A stretch of 53,478 nt of DNA from positions 1 through 53,478 of the forward strand of contig WELB01000395.1 in assembly GCA_009602725.1 (NCBI GenBank), in the 5' to 3' direction. Position 1 is the first letter of the stretch, and each line of letters begins with the position of its first letter. Below are positions 22,856-32,800 of this stretch, in pieces. This DNA comes from Spirogloea muscicola. Its lineage: Eukaryota > Streptophyta > Zygnematophyceae > Spirogloeales > Spirogloeaceae. A program made the position numbers and the translations under genes. The notes under the pieces were generated by a model. It ran no database searches, was not told the origin of the DNA, and saw nothing but the letters and a program-made list of their open reading frames with translations.

Positions 22856-23214
22856 CTGGCCAGAGCCTTAAAAAAGCAGGGCTCATCCCATAGAGATACA
22901 GCTCATCTAATGGTAGGCAATGGAGGCGCAAGCCTAGCCGAGAAGCCCCAGCGCTGCCCCGACAAGCCCCCTGCCGGCGAGCATGCCGGCAAGCCCGCCG
23001 CCGGAGCGGCCGAGGCCGGCTTTGCCACTGCGTGTCGCACGCACCTCTTCAATGTGGCACTCAAACTGTTGGGAAGCTCGGGCATCGTCTCTAAGGTTAT
23101 TGCTACGAGACAATATTGGCCTACGCTAAGTGACATCTCCGTCACACAGCCCGATAGAGAGCGTTACATGTAAGTCTGGCGGTCAAATGTGGATTTTTGA
23201 CGGCATGCGTGTCT

Positions 23215-23400
23215 TTCCTTTTGGGCAGCTGAGCTTTTGGGCTTCTCCTTTTTGGGCTGGCATTTCAAAGCACTCAATCCCTTCGGAAGAAAGCCTTCCC
23301 TCCCTTTGGGCTGGCCTCTTACAGTCATTCCCTTACAATAGCTGTTCTCTTCATGGGCTGACCTCTCACAGCCATAGCCTTATTCTAGAAAAGCTGTAGT
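23215..23400 (+). mobile_element. Degenerate LINE 3' UTR hairpin modules
   Basis: Three successive words of the type GGGCTGG...ACAG: near 23258 (GGGCTGGCATTTC), 23308 (GGGCTGGCCTCTTACAGTCA) and 23355 (GGGCTGACCTCTCACAGCCA). The spacing of about 45-50 bases suggests internal duplication of the module. Confidence 0.55.
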
Positions 23401-23655
23401 TTCACACGTGCATGCGCCCAAGCAAAGAAACAGCTAACTATTAAGGCGATGACTATGATGGGCCAGCCCAAAGAAATACAGAATATCCGAAAGGAAGAGC
23501 AAATACATGAAGTTTCTCAACGTGACTCTTACAAATGGACACTCACTCGAATCGGTCCAGTAAAGTCGATGGCAACATCAAGCAATCAACACTAATGCAA
23601 GAACCAGATCCGGAACTGATATCGACCACACAGGGTCTACTGCACCGTATCCAAG

Positions 23656-23800
23656 ATTCGCCTAAGTGTAGGGTCTTAGTGACAGTAATCAATGGTTTCG
23701 CCCAAGTATAGGGTCTTAGAGCCAGTAACTCTAACGGCGCCCAAGTTTAGGGTCTTAGAGCCAGTAACCCAAACGGCGCCCAAATCAAGGGTCATTATCA
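23656..23800 (+). repeat. Minisatellite, about 40-bp unit, three to four copies
   Basis: CGCCCAAGT-TAGGGTCTTAG, AGCCAGTAA and CGG recur at about 23658, 23699, 23738 and (partly) 23777. Confidence 0.8.
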
Positions 23801-23859
23801 ATATAGATGCTTGCATGATAGGAGCACTCAATATCACTGCCTCTGGCTCTGGCCAGGGA

Positions 23860-24060
23860 CTCGCTTCCAGGAGCCAAGTTTCCCCGACCTGAGGCTGCTT
23901 AGCAGGGGTTACTGAGTGCTTCGTAGCTGCTTAGTTTCTTAGGCCCTCCATCACCCCCCATGCCTTTTTCTCCGACCTGCGGCACTTAGCAGGGGTTACT
24001 GAGTGTTTTTGAGTGTTAATGTGCTACTGAGTGTCTCGTAGCTGCTCGATTCCACTTTTC
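23860..24060 (+). mobile_element. Two LINE ORF ends in tandem
   Basis: GACCTGAGGCTGCTTAGCAG then GGGTTACTGAGTG at about 23888-23925, and again CCGACCTGCGGCACTTAGCA then GGGGTTACTGAGTG at about 23970-24005. Both carry the DLRLLSRGY-stop word, followed by CTCGTAGCTGCT. Confidence 0.6.
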
Positions 24061-24304
24061 TATGCACAGGCATACTTCCTTTCCTGAGGTGCGGCATTGC
24101 TCTCCTCTACTTCCCCTTGATCTGTCGGGAATGTAGTTTCCTGCAAACCGCCCCCTCCTCATACTTCACCAGCTCTTGACCACCCATTTGGGGCTCCACA
24201 CTTGACCCCTATATCTGATCCCTTCAGCTTTGCCACCAATTATTATTGTGCTAAGCACAACTAATCACTGCCCCCTTGGGTGTGCTTCCATACTTCTTCA
24301 AAAT

Positions 24305-24840
24305 CTCATATATAAGACCTTTTGTATACAAGGTGTACTTCAAAGGCTGGCTTCTCACAGCCACCCAATTTCTTTTCGAAGACCGTACACTGCCCCCTCA
24401 GTCCAGGCTGGCAGCCAATAACCTCGGGGGAGCTCCTCTCTCTCTCTTCCCCCCACCTTTTTTTGGTGGAGGGAAGCACCTCTTTCTTTGGCTTTGGACA
24501 TTGTCCATTCTTTTCGGGCTGGCTTTGCCAGCCTCTCTTCTCCATGAGCGAGCACTTTCTTCCCACGGCCTGTGCTGTCATCTTCCGCTTCCTCCCAATC
24601 TACTTCTCGTTGGGGCCGCCGCTGGACTACAAGATGCGGCCTGAAAAATCTCAAGCCCGACTTACAGGCAGGACCTTAAAGAAAGAAAGGAAACAGCTCT
24701 TTCCACGTTACGCAGTGGTGGAAGGAGCAGGGAAAGCGGTTGCTGAGCTTCGGGAGGCGGCTGTGAATGAAGAAGAATTTCGTGTGTTTAAAACAAACGA
24801 AGGCCAAATGGCCAAGTTTAAGGGCAAGCACATCTAAAGA
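24305..24840 (+). mobile_element. LINE-related tail sequences, open frame to 24837
   Basis: The hairpin words CTGGCTTCTCACAGCC (near 24343) and GGGCTGGCTTTGCCAGCC (near 24518) are present. The frame ending EEFRVFKTNEGQMAKFKGKH plus I then stop at 24835-24837 shares its end with the 22755-22820 copy (FRVFETNEGQMAKYKGKH). I regard it as mobile-element sequence, not a host gene. Confidence 0.45.
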
Positions 24841-24959
24841 CCTACAGAAGAACACCCAGCCTGCGGTTTTTGTGGATGAGCTGTTTCTCATGTTTGGTTT
24901 GTGGAGTAAATCTACACTCTGGGGAGCCTTGACCTTTGTCGTTATCTTAGGCTGGCCTT

Positions 24960-25390
24960 TCGTAGCTGCTTAGCGCTTTTTAGGCCCCTCCGTCATTTGG
25001 CCCCTTCAAACCTTTGTCAATTCTTTCGGGGCTGGCTTTTCACAGCCCTTGCCCCCATGGGGAGTGCCACTTCTTCTTTCACAGCCCTCGCCCTCTTAGT
25101 AATGAGCTAATTTCTATATAAGCAAGGATCATGTAGGACAATCAATCAGTAACCTCTAATTAGTAGCCGCACTTTCTGCTTCTCTTTCACAGAGCTGCTT
25201 GTTCTAAGAGCCATCGCCTCTTATCTTGGCTTAGTGGCTCCCTCAAGCGGTCCTTGGCCCACGCCTTGCATCTGCGTGCTGGCCGGGCTTCTCGCTGCAG
25301 CCTCTGGCTTTCGTCAGGAGGAGTTTTTTCCGGCAGCTAGTCTGTCCGATTTGCGGCTCCTCGATCGTAGCTACGGAGTGGTCCATCCTA
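24960..25390 (+). mobile_element. LINE UTR module and degenerate C-terminal remnant
   Basis: 24990-25075 has GGCCCCTTCAAACCTTTGTC, GGGCTGGCTTTTCACAGCCC and TTGCCCCCATGGGGAGTGCC. 25240-25390 encodes a frameshifted version of LAHALHLRAGRA...PAASLSDLRLL followed by CGTAGCTAC. The two may be separate insertions, since UTR precedes coding. Confidence 0.6.
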
Positions 25391-25399
25391 CACAATTTC

Positions 25400-25811
25400 T
25401 GACATAGCGCTTAAGAAGAAGACGGCTCGCCCATAGTAAAAGAGGGGCTAGCAAAGCCAGCCCAGAAAGGAATGGACAAAATCCGCAGGCCTCAAAGGCC
25501 ACAAAACAGTGCTTGGAAAGACAAAACGACACACCAAGACACAAAATGATGCAGATGGATGCTCAGTAACCACGAGTGAGCAAGAGCAGATCAGAATAGC
25601 TCGAAGCAGGAAAAGCGGCACTCTGCCGAGACCCTGAGGCAGCAGCCATACCGCTGCGCAGCCAGCGCGCGTGTTGACCGCATGAGCCTGAGAGCGCTGG
25701 AGCGAGACCGCCAATCGCATTCGAAAGACCTGAGCGAGGGAGCCGGCAGCCTTGAAGCCTGGCGAACCCGGCCACCGCTTTAGGCCCCACCGTCATCTGG
25801 CCCCTTCGCAC
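25400..25811 (-). mobile_element. LINE tail with frameshifted C-terminus
   Basis: Minus strand: SLQRSQAHAVNTRAGCAA in one frame, then AAASGSRQSAAFPASSYSDL and LLTRGY-stop in another, then a UTR nearly identical to 14575-14710 (TGAGGCCTGCGGATTTTGTC, CCATTCCTTTCTGGGCTGGC). The frame change shows this copy is dead. Confidence 0.65.
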
Positions 25812-26352
25812 CTTTGTCCATTCTTTTCGGGCTGGCTTTTCACAGCCCTTTCCCGCATTGGGAGAGCCACTTCTTCATTCTTTTTGGGCTGGCTGTTTTG
25901 GGCTCGCCCATTGAGGATAGGGGCTGGAAAACAGCCAGCCCTTTAAGGGGGTGAGGGCTGTGAGAGCCAGCCCGAAAAGTTCTGCAATGTCCGAAGGGGC
26001 CGAAAAGGGCTGAAAGAATCTTGGACAGCAGATTCCCCTTTTCCTGGACTGGATTTCCACGGCCCTCGCCGCCTTTGCCAAATCTGCTTCTCTCGTGCTT
26101 CGCCCCCCTCCCCCTTCTTCGCCCTGTGCGCTTCCCCCATTGGCCCATGTACCCTCTCCTTTTGGACGTAAACTCGTGTTCCGGGCCCTTCGGAGCTTGT
26201 CGATGCTTTTCTTGGGCTGGCTATTACCAGCCAAGGCCCCAAGTTGGGATACACTTGAGTCTTCCTCAGTCTTCCGGGCCCCCTATCCCGCCTTGTCAAT
26301 TCTTTTCGGGCTGGCTTCTCACAGCCCTTGCCCCCATTGGGAGAGCCACTTC
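25780..26352. mobile_element. Cluster of LINE 3' UTR hairpin modules in both orientations
   Basis: A plus-strand module is at 25798-25880 (TTTTCGGGCTGGCTTTTCAC, CATTGGGAGAGCCACTTCTT), a minus-strand module at 25905-26010, and plus-strand modules at 26200-26235 and 26290-26352. The last lies about 150 bases upstream of the pseudogene start. Confidence 0.6.
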
Positions 26353-26499
26353 TATCCCGCGACAAGCGGCAGCCCAGCCCAGCAAGAGGGCAGGCCCCCG
26401 GCAGGCTACAGAGAGCCTCGGCCCCCAAGTTGAGCTCCAGCACTCCATACCTGCGCTCCTCTCTTCCTCAAGCTCGCCACCTCCCCACCCCCCGCCGCC

Positions 26500-27290
26500 A
26501 TGGCCATCTAGGCTGCCGCCGCCGCCGGCCTCCTCGTCGCGCTGCTCGCAGGTGGGCACCGCTCTTTGCCCCACTTGCTGTCTGACTGCCTCCACTTCTG
26601 AACAATATATTGGCTTGAGTTGGCCATCCTTTTATCTCATGCGCACAGCGCTCCTCCTCTCCCTTCTGACAGCAGCTCCGTGCAGCATTTTGCCACCTGC
26701 AGGCTTATGCTCGGTGTGCTTGGCCCTGTCCTTACTTTCGGTGCCAGCAATTTTTGTACGAGGGTGGTACTAAGTCCTTGGCTGTTCAATGCAGTGGCTG
26801 CAATGCACGTGGAGGCGCAGACATGCCCCCCCATCTGCACCGATTTCACGTGCATGGGTGCATGTGATGTTCTCTGCCTGCAAGCATTCACAACAGCCGC
26901 GAGGCTAACTACATCTCCTGCATTTCGCCTCTCTAGGAAGACTCCAGCAGTTCTAGTAAGTGTCTCCCAGCAGAAGCAGGGCTGCAAACGTGGCCTTGTT
27001 TGTACTTCCAGAGGCCTCAGAGACCACCATTTAGTGGACTCTGGCTTTGTCCTTGAGGAGCCTGGGATTTTGGCTGCAATGATGTCCAAAGCCAGGCTTG
27101 TTGCCAAGGGTTACCCTCAGGTCGAGATTATTGACTAGATCAAAAGTCGTACTTGCTAGAGTGGGAGTGCAGGTCTGAGTGCTCTGTGAGCTGCTTCTTT
27201 GTGAGACTCTCAGCTGCAAGCTCGGAGGGACTTATGTGAAAGGCTGTGCCTGGAGCTGCGCGGTACCACCTCCATGCACGCCTTACGAAG
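26500..27290 (+). pseudogene. Decayed paralogue of the cysteine-rich secreted protein gene
   Basis: The first exon (26500-26551) has the same length, phase and donor (GCAG then GTGGGC) as the gene at 17170, and encodes the same Ala and Leu rich signal peptide, but codon 4 is TAG. Exon 2 starts at 26795 after an equivalent TGCAG acceptor and encodes VAAMHVEAQTCPPICTD, against VAAVYVEAQTCPSICTD in the intact copy. The exon-2 donor CAGTGGGT has become CATGGGTGC. A possible remnant of exon 3 (LCERLCLEL, compare SCEKQCLMRAL) lies near 27210-27260, and retrotransposon tail sequence begins at about 27300. The stop and damaged donor make this copy non-functional unless a different start is used. Confidence 0.7.
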
Positions 27291-27299
27291 CCGACCACA

Positions 27300-27680
27300 C
27301 ATACAACTAAGCTCATCCAAAGGGGGCGAGGGCTGTGAACAGCCACCCCGAAATAGATTGACAAGGTCCAAAGTGGCCGGAAAAGGAAGAAATTGCTCGC
27401 CCACAGAGAAGAAAAGCCCAGCCCAGCCCAAAAAGAATGGACAAAATCCTAAGAGCCAAAAAAAGGTGCCGAAAAGAAAAGTACACAGCTAGACACGAAA
27501 AGCACTGATACAGAAGCACACAACACATAGCAGTCGGCGGAGCTTAGATAGAAGAAAGAGCGCGCCCATAGAAAAGAGGGGCCGGCAAAGCCAGCCCAAA
27601 AAAGAAGGACAATGTGAAGAAGGGCTTGCCCATTGAGGATAGGGGCGGGAAAAAGCCAGTTACAAAAGGAATGAACGAGA
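27300..27680 (-). mobile_element. LINE 3' UTR modules truncating the pseudogene
   Basis: Minus strand: GGCCACTTTGGACCTTGTCA, TCTATTTCGGGGTGGCTGTT, CACAGCCCTCGCCCCCTTTG at 27380-27310. Further modules lie at 27400-27440 and 27570-27670. Confidence 0.55.
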
Positions 27681-27804
27681 AGGGGCCAGTGGGAGCACTA
27701 AGAAAAACAAGCGCCAGAAACCCGGTGGTGCCAACGAGGATGCTTCAAATGGGCTCCACGCTGCTGCCTGGAAATTTTCCCTGGAGCAGCTTGACCGCTG
27801 ACCT

Positions 27805-27940
27805 GGCCGACAACCTTGTCCATTTTTTTGGGCTGGCCTCTCCCAGCCACCAGTCAATCTGGCCGCGCTTGCTGCTTGTCCGTTCTTTTGGGCTGGCCTC
27901 TCCCAGCCACCAGTCAATCTGGCCGCGCTTGCTTTTTTTT
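27805..27940 (+). repeat. Perfect tandem duplication of a ~66-bp hairpin module
   Basis: TTTGGGCTGGCCTCTCCCAG, CCACCAGTCAATCTGGCCGC and GCTTGCT occur twice in a row with almost no change (27829-27875 and 27890-27935). The same module in reverse is at 16495-16555. Confidence 0.85.
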
Positions 27941-27949
27941 CGAGGTGTA

Positions 27950-28275
27950 CAGTGTGCGCCTTCCCATCTCTCTGCACCCGCTTGTCCGTCTCCCTCCAGC
28001 GGTCCATGGCCCACGCCTTGCATCTGCGTGCTGGCCGTGCTCTCGCTGCGGCCTCCGGCTTTCGTCAGGGGGATAGTTTACCGGCAGCTAGTCTGTCGGA
28101 TGTGAGGCTCCTCACTCGTAACTACTAAGTGGTGCATCCTCCCCCGTTCTGCCATAGCCTCTTCAGGCCCCGCAGTCGCTGCTTAGCTCGTAGTTTGGCC
28201 CCTTCGAACCTTGTCAATTCTTTTCGGGCTGGCTTCTCACAGCCCTTGCCCTCATTGGGAGAGCCACTTCTTCTG
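27950..28275 (+). mobile_element. LINE tail, best ordered copy: ORF end, stop, hairpin 3' UTR
   Basis: Plus strand: a frame with LQRSMAHALHLRAGRALAAA, SGFRQGDSLPAASLSD and VRLLTRNY-stop (28124-28128 region) is followed about 70 bases later by CCCCTTCGAACCTTGTCAAT, the hairpin GGGCTGGCTTCTCACAGCCC (28226-28245) and CATTGGGAGAGCCACTTCTT. This copy sets the order coding, stop, hairpin for the family. Confidence 0.7.
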
Positions 28276-28289
28276 CACCGTTCCGTGTG

Positions 28290-28790
28290 AGGAGACCCAC
28301 CAAATCACAAGTGCGCGCCCATAGAGAAGAGGGGCTGGCAAAGCCAGCCCAAAAAAGAATAGACAATGTCCAAAGCCAAAGAAAGAGGAGCTGGAGAAAG
28401 GACTACACTACAAAACACTGCAGAACAACCAAATCAGGCTTGGTCAACCTGAGGAACCCACTCCAGTGCCCGCGCACTCGCGGGCAGGCCGCGCCTTAGC
28501 TGCTGCCTCTGGCAATTCGGCAAAGCGACACTACACCGCCCTCTACTTACGCAGATCTGTCTGCATGTATTGACTAGACTTCATTGAGCTTCCATTTGCA
28601 GAACTCAGAAGAGGAGTTTCGGGTTTTGCGTCTTCCGGCCCTTTCTGACCTTGTTCAGCCTTTGGCGCTTTCCCCGGCCCCTTCGAACTTCGAGAGTCGT
28701 TCATTCTTTTCATCTGGGCTGGCCTCCCACAGCCACCGCCCTCTCCTGGAAGCGTCCTCCTTGTTCAGTCTTCTTCTTGTTGATGGTTGA
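28290..28790. mobile_element. Further LINE UTR fragments
   Basis: 28310-28400 is a minus-strand module (GGGCTGGCTTTGCCAGCCCC read on that strand). 28645-28760 has plus-strand words TTCCGGCCCTTTCTGACCTT, GGGCTGGCCTCCCACAGCCA and CTGGAAGCGTCCTCC. Confidence 0.5.
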
Positions 28791-28852
28791 GGATGGAGTG
28801 TTCTGAACGTTAAGTCTGCTGCCTATATTGCGGAATCAAAATTACAATTTTC

Positions 28853-29230
28853 ATGCCTCCCACTTGGATTGGCTCCAGAACGCAGTGCTTCCCTTACTGC
28901 TGCAGATCATCTTCCGGGATGTGCCTGTTACTCTTGAGCACAGTGCTCCTCCTTACAGCTGCACATAATCTTTCGAATAAGTGCAAGGTCAGCTTTCAAA
29001 TGCATCTGACTCTCTCATTCAGAAGCAAAGGGAATTTGTTTACTTGTTTACTTGCATCACTTCTTAAATTCTCGAGCCATCATCAGCATTATTAGATTCT
29101 ACCATTTCAGGTAGCAGGCACAAATAATGAATACTCCATCTTCCAGTATGGATCACACAACGGGCATTTTAAAACTGCTCATGTAAAACAAACTTTCCTC
29201 ACAAGCAGCCACTATGGCACATCAAGCTGA
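28853..29230 (+). CDS. Candidate two-exon small secreted or membrane protein
   Basis: Exon 1 (28853-28987) encodes 45 residues with a hydrophobic run, MCLLLLSTVLLLTAA, and ends AAG before GTCAGC. Exon 2 (29111-29230) follows TTTCAG in phase 0 and encodes 39 residues (NNEYSIFQYGSHNGHF and more) to a TGA. The total is 84 residues. Base composition is AT-richer than the sacsin exons and I recognise no family. It lies 437 bases from the sacsin stop, tail to tail. Treat it as a hypothesis. Confidence 0.22.
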
Positions 29231-29667
29231 CATTGGAAATCTTGTGGTGTATTTTTGAGAATATTCATGTATGAAAGAATGCACAAGCGCTACACAGTCA
29301 AGAAGAGACAGTATTGCAGTCAAAGAATGAGTGACAATGTCTATAGGCCGCAGAAGAGCCAGTCTTTACATCGTTTAAATGTAACAGAGAAGCGGAGGCT
29401 AATGTGCTCTCCTTCACATCTTTTGGACATCAATATGTAAACAAGGAGGAATTCTATATGCTCACATAGCAAGAGTCTCCTCTTTGGCCACAAGTAACAA
29501 CGTCAGCCATTAAAAGGTCAGACTACCTTATGCCAAGTCTTGCAGCAGAAGGAGAGAACGTCAGTCAATGATAGCTGGACCTCCTCAATGGCGTATACCA
29601 GGCTGTGCGGACTTCATCTCTTATTCAGCTTCTGAGCCCTGAGTCCAGGTATGAGTGAAGCAATAGC
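29231..29667. other. Intergenic, between the small candidate gene and the sacsin stop
   Basis: AT-richer sequence with no recognisable feature. It must contain the 3' UTR and polyadenylation site of the minus-strand sacsin gene, but I cannot point to the signal with confidence. Confidence 0.4.
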
Positions 29668-29868
29668 TCATGGCTTGAACAGCTTGAGCGCGCTCGCAAC
29701 AGGGCCGCGGCAATAAGGGCACCTGCGGCTTGATGAGTGTGCACAGTCGAGGCAGAGCACATGGCCGCATGGCGAGAGTGCGGCGGCCGCCTCGGCTGCA
29801 TGGCAGATGCCGCACTGCCAATTGGCACGCGCTGCATCGGCCTCTTGGGCAGCCGCCTCCGCCTTCCG
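29668..29868 (-). CDS. Sacsin-like gene, exon 37: C3HC4 RING finger and stop
   Basis: The last exon starts after a TTGTGTGCAG acceptor in phase 0 and encodes 66 residues. A charged helix (RKAEAAAQEADAARA) leads into a RING with spacing C-x2-C-x11-C-x-H-x2-C-x2-C-x7-C-x2-C, visible as CGIC, PCGHVLCLDC and CPYCRGP. The protein ends LKLFKP. RING fingers of this type bind two zinc ions and usually recruit ubiquitin-conjugating enzymes. The same C-terminal fusion is known in plant sacsin-like RING proteins, so this exon identifies the subfamily and its true end. Confidence 0.95.
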   Translation of the reverse strand, partial: RKAEAAAQEADAARANWQCGICHAAEAAAALSPCGHVLCLDCAHSSSRRCPYCRGPVASALKLFKP

Positions 29869-32800
29869 CTGCACACAAAACACATTCTCAGAACAAGAAT
29901 TAGCACCGAAAGGACATTGACAGAATTGTAGAACTGTTAGAGGGACTAAAGGCCTTCAAATTGCTGGCATGTTCTTCCTGCGCGCTTGATGATAAGCAGA
30001 CCTTGAGCTTTAACGGCGTACCTCCTGGGCTTGTTACAATTGCCAAAGTTTATATGTCTAGCAAGGCTTACCTGCTCAAGGGCAATTGCAATGTCTGCAG
30101 CCGCAAGCTGCTCCTGCAGCGCCAACGCCCTCTCTAGCAGCGCGCCCTGCTCAGCCCCCATGGGCAGGCCGGCGGCTGCCAGCATGTCGCGCACAGCCCT
30201 CGCAACCTCGCTCGCTGGGATAGCCTGAAAGAAAGCCGGTTACCAACGAGAAGTGTTGAGATACATGAAATTCAGTTATAAACATCAACAATGCAATCAA
30301 TGTAGACCTTGTAGATCAGTGTAGATCAATCTAGATCAATGTAGATCAATGAACAGCTGCCTTTGTCTGTACACAGTTTGGTCTACAAGCAGTCTTGGGT
30401 CTGGGACTGCATGCAGCATTAGCTCGTACCTGCTGCCGTTCCCGGGGTTTGGGTTTGGCAGCGCCGCTGGATCGTGATGCCTCGACCGCAACAGCAGGCG
30501 ACGGGGACGTTGCCGCCACCGCCGTGTCCACCTCCTCGGCAGCTGCCAGCGCCAGCGGCCCTGGCAGCGCCGCAGCAGCCGTGCTCTTGAACGACAGCAC
30601 GGCTGTCGAGAGGAGGTCGCAGACCTCGCCGGGCGCAACCTCAATGGGGACGCGCGACAGCGCTTGGCCGGCGGCCGGCCTCGTGTCCTCCGCCACGCGG
30701 CCGTACCGCAGCCCATTGCCGACGGGCGCCCCGTCGGCGAAGCCGTCGGGCCGCCACGCCACAATCTCGCCCGCGAGGAACGGCCGCAGCGGCGTGATGG
30801 CGACGAGCGCTGCATCCTCCAGTGCGAGCTCCGAGCCCAGCGCCGCCTCTCCAGCAGCCGACGGCGACTTGCCGGATTCGACCATGTCCCTCTCAAAGTT
30901 GCCGCCGAGCCTTAGCACCCGCCGGACACGACTTTCGGCGCCCGCCGGAGAGTCAAGGAATGCGGCGAGCGGCAGCAGCGGCGCTCGGAGGAATCTACTC
31001 AAGACCGCTGCAAGAAGATGAGCCACTGAGAGGGCGGCACCTGGCGGCGGGGCCGCCACATAGATCAGGCCCTGCCCGCGGTCCACAAAGTCAAAGACCC
31101 TGTGCCGGGTCCCGCCCGAGGCCTCCTCGAAGTCATCGGGGCCCGCCTCAGAGTCAGACGGCGCTCTGCTGTGCCGGGTCACGTCGACGACTTGGCCGCC
31201 TAAGTGGTGCGGCAGCAAGACAAAGCGTGTGTAAAGTCTCTTCACGAATCGGAGTCCGCCCGCCGCCGAGTTCAGCGCCCGGACCATGTCATCCCTGCAA
31301 TATGACCACACATTGCAAAGTCAACGTCAGGTCAAGCGGAAGCAAAAGTGCGGCTGCATAAAGGGAGGACCTTGAAGCATCTGACTGTCAAGCACGATGC
31401 ATACCTGGAGACTTTTTGTAGTAACGAGGCATATGTACTATGAAATTGGTAGAATGACTCAGTCAAGATTCATTAGGGGTGTTTGGAAACTCAAAATGCA
31501 CTTAAGATAACTGGAAGGGCTACGTGATCACCTGTGGAGGTCCTTGAGAGCCGGCACTGCCTCCTGGAAGTCCCGCACTGCACTCCATGCTGCTGCCACG
31601 AACGAATCGCTGCAGATCTGGCTGGCCACCTCTGCAAGGTGGAAGTTGCCAATGCTGTCCACGGCCTCGAGGGTGCACGACACATCGAGCACCTAACAGC
31701 AGCAAGTCAGACATTCAGGGCATAATGATTGGAATTTACTTGAGATTCTGCATACAGCAACTGAGACAGGCATCCCAAGAGATTCCTCATCTGGCACAAG
31801 ATTTTTACGTTGATCGACAGAAGATGATGTGGGTGGCGAAGAAAGCATCCTAACTTAGATTTTATTGACTTCTTGCAACTCCAAGTCAAAGGACCTAGCA
31901 CGACCGTACCTCCTGCACCACATCTGAGAGCCGCCGGACGCCAAGCCGGAGGCACACCGGCTCCTTCAGAAGAGTGTGCACAAATCGCACGGCCGCCGTG
32001 TCGATCTCACTAAGCAGCCGCGCGCCGGCGCTGTCCACGTACACGCACGCCGCCGCGCTCACCAGGCGGCATGTTGCGTCCGGCACGACTGCGATGGCTT
32101 CGCGTGGCCGCCTGGCCGACCCCTGCTCGCTGTTTGCCTGCAGATGCATGGCAGGAGCAGATTGTGCAAGCTGAGTTGCATACGACTAGAGCAACTTTGT
32201 ATTTTAAGATCTTCAGCTCATTTGAGCTATGCTTAGCTCAAATGAGCTATGCTTTATACTATGATGCCACATGCAAAATCAGCCCCAGCACACGAAAGTA
32301 ATGTGCTTGTGAAAAGGGGAAAAGTGAGGGCTGCCGCAAAGATGAGACTTGAAGGATGGGCTGCGCCAGGACCCAAAGTCAGGAAGAACATGTCAAGACC
32401 CAAAGCATTGGACTCTCAGGCAGAGTCAACGGCTTTTGAGCTGACCAGGGCAGATGTCGTGTACTGCAGGAGCTTGAGGGTGGCGAGCAGCTCGTTCGGG
32501 TTGAGGCGCTGGTAGCCGCAGGCCCGCTGCAGAGCCAGCAGGAGCTCCCGCGCGCCGGATAAGGTCAGCGCCTCCCGCATGCCCAGCGCCGCCAGGCACC
32601 GCGAGTACGCGAGGTACTGAGATGGCAGCTGGAAGGCGAGCGGCATGAGGTCCACGGTGAGTTTCGCGTAGATCGCGCTCGGCGGGACGAGCCGCGTTCC
32701 GTTGGCCACCGGCACGAAGCTCAGCGCCCGCAGCTTCTCCTTGTCTGCACTCGGATGAAAACAGCGTTAGCACTGGTGAGCATATCCTCTGCATAGATCC

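Larger units (their letters stand above)
18555..23165 (-). repeat. Right arm of the large inverted duplication, split by insertions
   Basis: It matches 7720-10555 in reverse, collinearly. Two extra segments relative to the left arm, about 20578-22250 and 22430-22975, carry retrotransposon tails and look like later insertions. The arm starts about 25 bases after the stop of the cysteine-rich gene. Confidence 0.78.

Noticed and set aside
23656-23800. CRISPR-like array
   Set aside because: Units of about 40 bases are contiguous with no unique spacers, in a eukaryotic repeat-rich region. It is a minisatellite.
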